From positions 1 through 64,000 of the forward strand of contig NZ_VAHM01000014.1 of the NCBI RefSeq assembly GCF_005796185.1: a stretch of 64,000 bases of DNA, given 5' to 3'. This DNA is from Pseudarthrobacter sp. NamB4. Lineage in GTDB: Bacteria; Actinomycetota; Actinomycetes; Actinomycetales; Micrococcaceae. The notes under the pieces are model-generated. The model worked only from the letters and a program-made list of their open reading frames with translations, was not told where the DNA came from and did no database searches. Numbering within the stretch: position 1 is the stretch's first letter; each line of letters begins with the position of its first letter. The position numbers were made by a program, and so were the translations under genes. This document shows, piece by piece, positions 35,950 through 43,919 of the stretch.

Positions 35950-36297
35950 ATGTCCACTCACTACCGCCGCCACTACATGGACGGAACTGCAGCGCTCGAC
36001 GCCGCACGCCCAGCCTTGAGGGAGCACCACAGCATCAAGCACCGCCGCGGCGACCCGCAAGGAATTGCGGACCAGCAGGCAACCGTGGTGGAACTCCACC
36101 CCGGTGGCAGCCTCCGCAAGGACGCCCGGCGGGCTGGCCGCCTCCTGGGATCGGAAGCGGGAATGGCAACAGCCGAATACGCCATCGCCACACTCGCCGC
36201 CGTGGGTTTCGCAGGGTTGCTGGTCTTCATCCTCCGCAGCGAGGAGGTCCGTGGCTTCCTGCTGAACCTGATCAGGACCGCGTTGGCCCTGCCGTGA
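35950..36297 (+). CDS. Flp pilin-like protein (DUF4244)
   Basis: 115 aa. The first ~70 residues are hydrophilic and basic. A prepilin-type region GSEAGMATAEYAIATLAAVGFAG follows, with the E-Y pair typical of Flp pilins directly after the candidate cleavage glycine, and a hydrophobic helix continues LLVFIL. The leader is unusually long for a pilin, which is normal for DUF4244 proteins. AAAGGAAAA precedes the ATG. This is probably the main pilus subunit. Its stop overlaps the TadE-like start (GTGA). Confidence 0.85.
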   Translation: MSTHYRRHYMDGTAALDAARPALREHHSIKHRRGDPQGIADQQATVVELHPGGSLRKDARRAGRLLGSEAGMATAEYAIATLAAVGFAGLLVFILRSEEVRGFLLNLIRTALALP

Positions 36298-36710
36298 CAG
36301 GCGCGCCGGCCGTGCTCCCCGTTCAAGGCCTAGCCGTGACAGGGGTCCGCTCCCAAGGTCCCGGGCCAGGCCGTTCGCGCGGGGCCGTGACGGCGGAGTT
36401 CGCCGTCACGCTGCCCGCGGTCCTGCTGTTGCTGGCCATGCTGCTCGCAGGCGCCTCGGCCGGAGTCACCCAGTTGCGGCTGGAGGAGGGAGCACGGGCC
36501 GGCGCCCGCGCCCTTGCCCGCGGTGACGATCCCGCCACTGTTGAAGCGATCGTGCGGACCCTGTCGGGAACGTCAGCTTCAGCGGCGGTCTCGGCCGAGG
36601 GCGAATGGCTGAGCGTTACTGTTACTGACCGTGTAGGGGGTCCCCTTGGATCCTCTATTCCATGGCAGCTCACGGCCAGGGCCTTCACCAGGAGCGAGAC
36701 AGGAGGATGA
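36294..36710 (+). CDS. TadE-like minor pilin
   Basis: 138 aa. After about 30 residues comes the TadE motif GAVTAEFAVTLPAVLLLLAMLLAG with a conserved glutamate in the prepilin-like helix. A periplasmic domain of about 85 residues follows (RLEEGARAGARALARGDDP, then LSVTVTDRVGG). The start is GTG, coupled to the pilin stop. It probably serves as a minor pseudopilin of the Tad system. Confidence 0.85.
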   Translation: MTGAPAVLPVQGLAVTGVRSQGPGPGRSRGAVTAEFAVTLPAVLLLLAMLLAGASAGVTQLRLEEGARAGARALARGDDPATVEAIVRTLSGTSASAAVSAEGEWLSVTVTDRVGGPLGSSIPWQLTARAFTRSETGG

Positions 36711-37147
36711 AGGCAGGGCTTAAAACACCCCGAGGCCCAGCCGGACGTCAAAAGAGCAGGAGACGGCGATTGATGTGGCCGGGGCAGCGATGCAGGGACG
36801 GGTCAGGTGGCTGCGAGCGCGGATCCGGGACAGTCCTGGCGGCCGGCCTCGCTCTGGTGGTGATGACGGCCATGGCGCTAATGCTGCTGCTGGCACAGTC
36901 GGCCGTCCTGGCCAGCAGGGCTGCGGCGGCTGCCGACCTTGCAGCACTCGCAGCAGCCGACGCACTCCGCGGCGTTACCGATGGGGATCCCTGCACCGTT
37001 GCTTCGGAGGTTGCTGCCCGGCAGGGAGCCGCCATCCTGGGCTGCGCTGAGCGACCAGGCCAGACCATTGATATACGGACTGAGCTGTTGGAGCGGACCG
37101 TACTGGGAGCGGCCACGGGACAGGCCCGTGCAGGCCCTCCACCCTGA
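36707..37147 (+). CDS. TadE/TadG-like protein of the helicase/secretion neighbourhood
   Basis: 146 aa. A basic N-terminus of about 45 residues is followed by GSGTVLAAGLALVVMTAMALMLLLAQ, a single membrane helix, then a periplasmic part with ADLAALAAADAL, typical of the Rv3660c-neighbourhood TadE-like family. The start is uncertain: the ATG at 36707 has AGGAGG almost touching it, and the ATG at 36773 would remove 22 residues. It is the last gene of the pilus operon. Confidence 0.8.
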   Translation: MKAGLKTPRGPAGRQKSRRRRLMWPGQRCRDGSGGCERGSGTVLAAGLALVVMTAMALMLLLAQSAVLASRAAAAADLAALAAADALRGVTDGDPCTVASEVAARQGAAILGCAERPGQTIDIRTELLERTVLGAATGQARAGPPP

Positions 37148-37211
37148 GGCAGGTCGTCCATGCTGGCTCAGGTACTTAACCTGAAGCAGGTCGTCCGTCC
37201 TGCCACAGGTC

Positions 37212-39593
37212 CTACACCCTGGGCTGCGCTTCGATACTCAGGCTGTCTGCTTCGGTGGCGTCTTTGAGGAGGACGTCAAGAAGGGAGACAGCAGCGGCTT
37301 TGTCCAGTGGGTTGTTCTTGTTTCCGCATTTGGGTGACTGGACGCAGGAGGGGCAGCCGGAATCGCATTCGCAGGCCTCAATGGCGTCACGGGTGGCAGT
37401 GAGCCACACCTTCGCCTTGTCGAAGGCGCGTTCGGCAAAGCCCGCGCCGCCGGGGTGCCCGTCATATACGAAGATGGTGGGCAACCCGGTGTCCGCGTGA
37501 AGGGCGGTGGACACCCCGCCGATGTCCCAGCGGTCACTGGATGCGACCAGGGGCAGGAGGCCGATGGCTGCGTGTTCTGCCGCGTGCAGGGCGCCGGGGA
37601 ACTGGGCTTCGATGAGGCCTGCGGCTGTGAGGGAGCGGTTGTCAACCACGAACCAGACTGCTTTGGTGAACAGTTCGCGGGCGCCAAGGTCCAACGGTTC
37701 CTCTCCGAGGATCTCGTTGGAGACCAGGGCCTTGCGCTGGAAGGAGACCACCTGGGTGGTGACTTTGACGTCGCCGAAGTGGACCGTGACATCACCCCAC
37801 TCGACCGTCCGCTGGGTTTCCAGTACCTCGATCTGCGTGACGTCCCGGGCGGTGGTGTAGTAGTCCGGATTGGCACGGCGGACCATCACGCAGTGGTCAT
37901 CTTCGTTCAGGTCCTCCACCACGTAGCTGTCACCCTGGTGGACGTACACGGCGCCGGTGTGAGCCTGGTAATGGGTCTGAGGGGAATCCATGGTTCCCAG
38001 CAGCGATCCTGTCTCGGCATTGACGATGCTGACGGGCCCGCCGCCGTCGCCCCGCAGGTTCACCATGCCCGCGGCGCTTTCAGAGTGCGTCCAGAACCAG
38101 CCAGCAGGCCTCCGGCGAAGGTAGCCCTGGGCCACCAGCCGGTCCAGCAGGGACTCCGCCGTGCTTCCAAACAGGTCAAGTTCAGCGGGACCGAGCGGGA
38201 GCTCTGCGGCTGCGGCACACAGGTGCGGTCCGAGCACGTAGGGGTTGGAAGGGTCGAAGACGGTTGCTTCCACTGACACGTCGAAGATGGCTTCCGGGTG
38301 GTTCACCAAGAAGGTGTCCAGCGGATCATCGCTGGCAACGAAGGCGGCAACGGCATCCTGCCCTGCCCGTCCTGCCCGGCCGATCTGCTGGAAAAGGGAA
38401 GCTCGGGTGCCAGGCCAGCCCGCCACCAGGACAGCGTCCAGGCCGGAGATGTCAATGCCGAGTTCCAGCGCGGAGGTACTCGAGACGCCCAGGAGCTCAC
38501 CGGAGCGCAGGGCTCTCTCCACGGCCCGGCGTTCCTCTGGCAGGTACCCGGAACGGTAGGCGGCCACCCGCTGCGGCAGGCTGGGGTCCACTTCGTCAAG
38601 AAGCCGTTTGGTGATTGAGGAGATGGTTTCCGCCCCGCGCCGGGACTTGATGAAGGCAATGGTCCGGATCCTGGCTGAAACGAGGTTTGCCAGCAGGTCG
38701 GCCGTTTCAGCCATGGCTGTGCGCCGTTCTTGTGCCCCGTTCTCGCCCCGGATTTCAGTCAGGGCAGGTTCCCAGAAAGCCACGGTGGTGGCACCGTGCG
38801 GGGAGCCGTCGCGGGATACGGCCTTCACTGGTGCGCCGATGAGCCGCGAGAAGGAGGCATCAGGTTCTGAGGCGGTGGCAGAGGCTGCCATGAAAACCGG
38901 CTCGGGATAGGCGGTGCCGGCGCCGTAATAGGCACAGATCCGGCGCAGCCGGCGCATCAGATTTGCCACGTGTGAGCCAAACACGCCCCGGTAGCTGTGG
39001 GCCTCGTCAATGATCACGTAGCGCAGACGGCGGAAGAACCCGGCCCACCAGGCATGGTTGGGAAGGATCCCGAAGTGCAGCATGTCCGGGTTGGCCAGGA
39101 TGAAGTTGGCGTGGTCCCTGATCCAGCGGCGGGAGGCCGGGTCCGTGTCGCCGTCGTAGGTTTCGGCCCGAACCGTGGGCAGCCTGAGGGCCCGGATGGC
39201 ATTGAGCTGGTCAGCGGCGAGCGCCTTGGTAGGGGACAGGTAGAGCGTCACCGCCCCGTCGTCGTGGATCTTTCCAGGATCCGCCAGGACGCGCAGTTCG
39301 GAACGGTGCACGGCATCGATGGCCGGCAACTGGTACGCGAGCGACTTTCCGGAGGCAGTTCCTGTCGCCACCACCACGTGCTCGCCGCCGTGGGCGATGC
39401 CGGCGGCCTCCACCTGGTGCCGGTAGGGCTCCCGGATGCCCAGTGACCCGTACGCCTCAACCAGGTCCGGATGCACCCACTCCGGCCACGGCTCATGCTC
39501 GGCTTGACGGGCTGGGATAGTGCGGACATGACGGAGCTGCTCCGGTTCCGGGCCTCGGCCCAGCATGGGAATCAGGGAGTCATGGGGGTTCAC
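37212..39593 (-). CDS. DEAH-box helicase with C-terminal Cys cluster (Hrq1-like)
   Basis: 793-aa superfamily 2 helicase. Motif I is VATGTASGKSLAYQLP near residue 80, motif II is IIDEAHSYRG near 197, and motif VI is QQIGRAGRAGQ near 400. The DUF1998-type end has four cysteines in CECDSGCPSCVQSPKCG. It matches the helicase that gives the actinobacterial 'helicase/secretion neighbourhood' its name, encoded convergently to the Tad operon. A DNA repair role is likely; its link to pili is unexplained. The start is GTG. Confidence 0.92.
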   Translation of the reverse strand: MNPHDSLIPMLGRGPEPEQLRHVRTIPARQAEHEPWPEWVHPDLVEAYGSLGIREPYRHQVEAAGIAHGGEHVVVATGTASGKSLAYQLPAIDAVHRSELRVLADPGKIHDDGAVTLYLSPTKALAADQLNAIRALRLPTVRAETYDGDTDPASRRWIRDHANFILANPDMLHFGILPNHAWWAGFFRRLRYVIIDEAHSYRGVFGSHVANLMRRLRRICAYYGAGTAYPEPVFMAASATASEPDASFSRLIGAPVKAVSRDGSPHGATTVAFWEPALTEIRGENGAQERRTAMAETADLLANLVSARIRTIAFIKSRRGAETISSITKRLLDEVDPSLPQRVAAYRSGYLPEERRAVERALRSGELLGVSSTSALELGIDISGLDAVLVAGWPGTRASLFQQIGRAGRAGQDAVAAFVASDDPLDTFLVNHPEAIFDVSVEATVFDPSNPYVLGPHLCAAAAELPLGPAELDLFGSTAESLLDRLVAQGYLRRRPAGWFWTHSESAAGMVNLRGDGGGPVSIVNAETGSLLGTMDSPQTHYQAHTGAVYVHQGDSYVVEDLNEDDHCVMVRRANPDYYTTARDVTQIEVLETQRTVEWGDVTVHFGDVKVTTQVVSFQRKALVSNEILGEEPLDLGARELFTKAVWFVVDNRSLTAAGLIEAQFPGALHAAEHAAIGLLPLVASSDRWDIGGVSTALHADTGLPTIFVYDGHPGGAGFAERAFDKAKVWLTATRDAIEACECDSGCPSCVQSPKCGNKNNPLDKAAAVSLLDVLLKDATEADSLSIEAQPRV

Positions 39594-39671
39594 CCCAACA
39601 TTGTTTCACCCGGCGCGCGCGGCTCAGCCCCGGTTCGCCCTGGGGGTAACAGCCGCAGAAAACAGCAGGGT

Positions 39672-40364
39672 TCAGCTCAGGGAAAGGTCGGAACCGTCCT
39701 GCGACGCGGAAAGCATCAGTACGCGGGAAACCGTGGTCCAGCCGAGGTGCGAATACAGCTTCTGGCCATCCACAGAGGCCAGCAGGAGCCCCTCCTGAAC
39801 GTCGTGCTCGAAGGCTTTCGCTGCCAGTGCCCGCATGATGAAGCTGCCAAGGCCGCGCCGCTGGAAACCCGGTTCGGTGATGATCTTGTCGAACACCGCA
39901 GTGTCACCCACCACGAACACCCGCCCGCTGGCAGCAACAGAGTCGCCGGAACGGACCTCGGCATAATGGACGCCGTTCTCTTCCCACGTTGACACGCTCA
40001 GGTCGTCGTCGGAAAGCCAGGGATCCTCGGCATCCTGGGTCTCCATGTCCACGATCATCATCGTCTGGGAATCAGACGTGACATTGAGGCCGTACCTGCC
40101 AGCCATGGCGGAATAGCGGGCGATGTCATTGGTCAGGATGGTGAGGACCCTCGGGGGAACTTCCGCCGTCTTCGCAGCCAGTGCGGCGAACTCGTCGTCC
40201 GTGGGTTCCGAAGCGAAGTATTCCCATTCGCCGCTGGTGTCGGCCCGGAGTGCGGCAGGGAACCGTCCCTCCTTCGCCGTGCTGTAGCCACGACAACCGG
40301 CCCAGCCTGCCACCCACACTTCGAGGAGGCCAGTGATGTCTTCAACCATGGTTTCCGGACTCAT
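39672..40364 (-). CDS. GNAT family N-acetyltransferase
   Basis: 230 aa. The acetyl-CoA binding segment FDKIITEPGFQRRGLGSFIMRALAAKAF near residues 160-190 carries the R-x-x-G-x-G/A loop. The end reads GLLLASVDGQKLYSHLGW, the usual final GNAT strand. The N-terminal ~100 residues are not recognised. The substrate is unknown. It lies between the helicase gene and the divergent trhO gene. Confidence 0.85.
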   Translation of the reverse strand: MSPETMVEDITGLLEVWVAGWAGCRGYSTAKEGRFPAALRADTSGEWEYFASEPTDDEFAALAAKTAEVPPRVLTILTNDIARYSAMAGRYGLNVTSDSQTMMIVDMETQDAEDPWLSDDDLSVSTWEENGVHYAEVRSGDSVAASGRVFVVGDTAVFDKIITEPGFQRRGLGSFIMRALAAKAFEHDVQEGLLLASVDGQKLYSHLGWTTVSRVLMLSASQDGSDLSLS

Positions 40365-40480
40365 GGATGAACACTATTCCAGCCCGATCACCAGCAACAG
40401 GGGGCGGCGGAGAGCTTATGCAATTGTGATGCAACCTGAGCCGGGCTGCCGGGGAGTGCCGGGCCGGTACCCTTAAATAC

Positions 40481-41374
40481 GTGGCTTTGAACAAAATTGT
40501 GCTTTTTTATGGCTTTACGCCCCTTACGGACCCGGAGGCTGTTCGGCTGTGGCAGCGTGCGCTGTGCGAGAAGCTCGGGCTGCGGGGACGCATCCTGATC
40601 TCCAAGGACGGCGTCAACGCCACCGTGGGTGGTGAGATCGGCGCGGTGAAGCAGTATGTGAAGACCACCCGCGAGTACAAGGGCTTCCGCGGCATTGACG
40701 TTAAGTGGTCCGACGGAGGCGCGGAGGATTTCCCGCGACTCAGCGTCAAGGTACGGGACGAGATCGTCTCCTTTGGCGCGCCGGGTGAGCTCAAGGTGGA
40801 CGCCAACGGCGTGGTTGGCGGCGGCACGCACCTCAAGCCGGAGGAACTGCACGAACTCGTGGACGCCAAAAAGCAGTCCGGTGAGGAAGTGGTGTTCTTC
40901 GACGGCCGCAACGCCTTCGAAGCCCAGATCGGCAGGTTCAGGGACGCGATCGTCCCGGACGTCGCCACCACGCATGACTTCATCAAGGAGCTGGACTCCG
41001 GCAAGTATGACGACCTCAAGGACAAACCGGTGGTCACCTACTGCACCGGCGGAATCCGTTGTGAGGTGCTGTCCAGCCTCATGGTGAACCGGGGCTTCAA
41101 AGAGGTGTACCAGCTGGACGGCGGCATCGTCCGCTACGGCGATGCCTTCAGGGACCAGGGACTGTGGGAGGGGTCGCTGTACGTGTTCGACAAGCGGATG
41201 CACCTCGAATTCAGCGACGAGGCCAAGACCATCGGCCAGTGCGCCCGCTGCTCGGCCCCCACCAGCAAGTTCGAGAACTGCTCCAACCCCAGCTGCCGTA
41301 ACCTCACCCTGTACTGCGCCGGATGCGCATCCAGCCCGGAAACCCTGCGCTGCCCCGAGGGCTGCGCAGCCTGA
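40481..41374 (+). CDS. trhO: tRNA uridine(34) hydroxylase TrhO (rhodanese-like, YceA family)
   Basis: 297-aa enzyme that hydroxylates uridine 34 of tRNAs using oxygen. An N-terminal acylphosphatase-like domain ([11 protein letters not shown], then GVNATVGGE) precedes a rhodanese domain with [16 protein letters not shown] and the catalytic cysteine in [14 protein letters not shown] near residue 188. A cysteine-rich C-terminus ([23 protein letters not shown]) can bind zinc, as in many longer family members. The start is GTG. It is convergent with the lipoprotein gene. Confidence 0.93.
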   Translation: MALNKIVLFYGFTPLTDPEAVRLWQRALCEKLGLRGRILISKDGVNATVGGEIGAVKQYVKTTREYKGFRGIDVKWSDGGAEDFPRLSVKVRDEIVSFGAPGELKVDANGVVGGGTHLKPEELHELVDAKKQSGEEVVFFDGRNAFEAQIGRFRDAIVPDVATTHDFIKELDSGKYDDLKDKPVVTYCTGGIRCEVLSSLMVNRGFKEVYQLDGGIVRYGDAFRDQGLWEGSLYVFDKRMHLEFSDEAKTIGQCARCSAPTSKFENCSNPSCRNLTLYCAGCASSPETLRCPEGCAA

Positions 41375-41385
41375 CAGTAGGGCTC

Positions 41386-41985
41386 CTAGAGACGCCGCAG
41401 CCGGTAGGCGTAGTTTGCGCCGGTCCTGGCCTCCACCCTGATGCTGAGGGCAGTCTTTGCCGAAAGATAGATGACGTTTTCGCGGTTGACCCCGCAGCGG
41501 AGGCCCAGGTCCACCAGCGTGAGCGACTCACTGCGGACGGTGAACGTCACCCGGCGCTGGCTGCGGCAGGCCAGGGCAAGGGCGTAGGTGCCCGTCCCCA
41601 ACTCAGGGGTGGTTTCGGTCCGTACCTCCCCCGCGGCCACCAGGCCTGCACCGGCATGGATCGCCGGCTCGGCCGTGTCCGGCAGCGTCCGGGCAACCCA
41701 GGAGGCAAGGTCAGCCTCACTGACGGGATCGTTCTGCAGCGGGTCACGGGTGAACACCGGCCCGGGGATGCGCGTTGCTTCAGCCTCGACGGGCCCCGGC
41801 TGGTTCCGGCCGTCGTCGTACGTATATTCGCAGCCGCCCAGCAGCAGGGCTCCGGCGAGGGCAGCAATGACGGCGGCGGGCCCCGGCTTCCGTGCCGCCG
41901 GCGCGGGGGAAGTCCGCACCGGGGGTATCTGCGCGGGAGCTGCCCGCACAATATGGGGTGCGGAGGCTTTCCGCCCACTGGGCAT
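41386..41985 (-). CDS. Predicted lipoprotein, function unknown
   Basis: 199 aa. Hydrophobic residues around 36-50 end in the lipobox LLLGGC, with the modified cysteine near residue 52, though the leader before it is long and proline/alanine-rich. The rest is a secreted domain of about 145 residues with mixed strands and two further cysteines (ALACRSQ, GLRCGVN) that may pair. No family is recognised. It is divergent from the methyltransferase gene. Confidence 0.78.
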   Translation of the reverse strand: MPSGRKASAPHIVRAAPAQIPPVRTSPAPAARKPGPAAVIAALAGALLLGGCEYTYDDGRNQPGPVEAEATRIPGPVFTRDPLQNDPVSEADLASWVARTLPDTAEPAIHAGAGLVAAGEVRTETTPELGTGTYALALACRSQRRVTFTVRSESLTLVDLGLRCGVNRENVIYLSAKTALSIRVEARTGANYAYRLRRL

Positions 41986-42145
41986 AGTCAGACTTTATGC
42001 CCGCCGCAGCCGGCGGGCCAGAGCAGCAAGTACCCTATTCTTCAGGTGCCGGCCGGTAGGCGCAGACCAGGGGGCTTCCACGCTGGACGTGCTGATTTCG
42101 GGACTGAAGGCAGGGCCGGGCCTTCCACCGGACTAAACTTGAGCG

Positions 42146-43795
42146 GTGCCTAAATCCCCCTTCGAGTTCACCGCCGGCAACACCCCGGATGCACCCCGCA
42201 GCGATCTTCCCCAACTGCTGACGGCATTGGCCGCGGACCTGCGCCGACTGGATTACACCCTCGACGGCGTCGCCCGGCTCCTCGGCCCTTCGGCCTCCGC
42301 TGCCCTGAACCGGGACCAGATTATTCCTGCCCTGCTGGAAACTGAGCGGGCGGTGCGGCGGGACGAAGGGAACGCGGCGCTCGCCGCCGTCGTACGCCTG
42401 TGGCTTCTCGCCGAACCGCAGGCTGGGGAAACACTCGACGCCGCCCTCCCGGGTATCGGTACCGTGGGCCTGCTGACTCTGGGGCTGGTGCAGCCCGTGC
42501 CCGGTTCCGGCCTGCTGCGCGCCAAGGCGGACCTGCGGCCCTACGGGTGGGATGCGAACGACGACGGCACCGGCGGGGCGGAACTGTGGGTTGCCAGCGA
42601 CCTCGCAGCGCACCAGCAGGAAGGGGTGCTCCGGCACGACCACGTGCTGGGCATCGGGCAGGCGTCCACCACCCTGGTCCAAACCACCATCCGCCGCCAT
42701 ACCGAACGCGCGCTGGACCTGGGCACCGGATGCGGAATCCAGACCTTCCACCTGCTGCACCACTGCCAGCACGTTACGGCCACGGATATTTCCGAACGCG
42801 CCCTGGCCTTCACCCGCTTCAACATCCTGCTCAATGCCGGGGCGCTGTCGGTTGATCCTGCTCGCCTCGAGGACCGGGTAAGCCTGCGCCTCGGATCGCT
42901 CCTGGACCCCGTGGCGGGCGAGGAGTTCGGCCTGGTAGTGTCCAACCCGCCGTTTGTGATCACGCCGCGGACTGTCGGCGAGGACGCGTCGGAGCAGTTT
43001 ACCTACCGCGACGGCGGGCTTCCGGGCGATAACATCGTCGCCTCCCTGGTCGCCGCCCTGCCTGATGTCCTGGCCCCCGGGGGCACCGCGCAGATGCTGG
43101 GCAACTGGGAGGTGGTTGCGGGCAGCGCATGGCAGGAGCGGCCGCAGGCGTGGGTCCGCGCGGGCATTGATGCCTGGTTCATCCAGCGTGAGCAGGTGGG
43201 GCCGGAGCAGTACGCGGAAACCTGGCTGCAGGACGCCTCTGAGGGCCGGGACCGGCAGCACTACCGGGAGGCTTACGCTGCCTACCTGGCGGACTTCGAA
43301 TCCAGGAACGTGGACGGCATCGGCTTCGGGATGGTCTGGCTGCGGCGCCCGCTGGCTCCGGAGCTGCATATTGTCAGCCGGTTTGAGGAGATCACCTATC
43401 CCATCGAGCACCCGATCGGTCCCCACCTGGGCGCCGCCGTCGAACGCATGGACTGGCTGGCCGCGCACAGCCTTGAGGATGCGCACTTGCTGGTGGCGGA
43501 CGACGTCACCGAGGAGCGTCACCAGCGGCCGGGCGCCGAGCACCCGGGCGTGATCCTGCTGCGCCAGGGCGCCGGGCTGCGCCGGACCAACCTGCTCAGC
43601 ACCGAGCTGGCAGGGTTCGTCTCAGCCTGTGACGGCGACCTGACGGCCGGGCAGATTGCCGGGGCCTTGGAGGCGCTGCTCGGGGGCGGGATGGCGGGGG
43701 AGGAAGGGTTCGACGCCGGCCCGTTCCGGAGCGGACTGCTCGCCGAAGTGGCCAATTTGATGCGTGACGGTTTCCTGGTCCCCGCCGCGGAGTGA
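42146..43795 (+). CDS. Class I SAM-dependent methyltransferase with DUF7059-type N-terminus
   Basis: 549 aa. An N-terminal helical domain (~1-170) precedes a Rossmann methyltransferase core with ALDLGTGCGIQTFHLL near residue 192 and the NPPF catalytic motif in LVVSNPPFVITPR near residue 267, as in protein-glutamine and RNA/DNA N-methyltransferases. A C-terminal domain of about 130 residues follows. NPPF enzymes methylate planar amide or amino nitrogen. The start is GTG with weak ribosome site. Actinobacteria commonly carry it directly before topA, as here; the substrate is not known. Confidence 0.87.
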   Translation: MPKSPFEFTAGNTPDAPRSDLPQLLTALAADLRRLDYTLDGVARLLGPSASAALNRDQIIPALLETERAVRRDEGNAALAAVVRLWLLAEPQAGETLDAALPGIGTVGLLTLGLVQPVPGSGLLRAKADLRPYGWDANDDGTGGAELWVASDLAAHQQEGVLRHDHVLGIGQASTTLVQTTIRRHTERALDLGTGCGIQTFHLLHHCQHVTATDISERALAFTRFNILLNAGALSVDPARLEDRVSLRLGSLLDPVAGEEFGLVVSNPPFVITPRTVGEDASEQFTYRDGGLPGDNIVASLVAALPDVLAPGGTAQMLGNWEVVAGSAWQERPQAWVRAGIDAWFIQREQVGPEQYAETWLQDASEGRDRQHYREAYAAYLADFESRNVDGIGFGMVWLRRPLAPELHIVSRFEEITYPIEHPIGPHLGAAVERMDWLAAHSLEDAHLLVADDVTEERHQRPGAEHPGVILLRQGAGLRRTNLLSTELAGFVSACDGDLTAGQIAGALEALLGGGMAGEEGFDAGPFRSGLLAEVANLMRDGFLVPAAE

Positions 43796-43919
43796 CGCGC
43801 GCGGGGCCTGCGGAACAACCCCCTTCTTTTCCACATGGATGCGCACAATTCAGCAAAATATGGTGAACTAGGCCAGTATGGGCGCATCTGCCCGAGCAAC
43901 CTTTTTCTGTAGGAGCACC

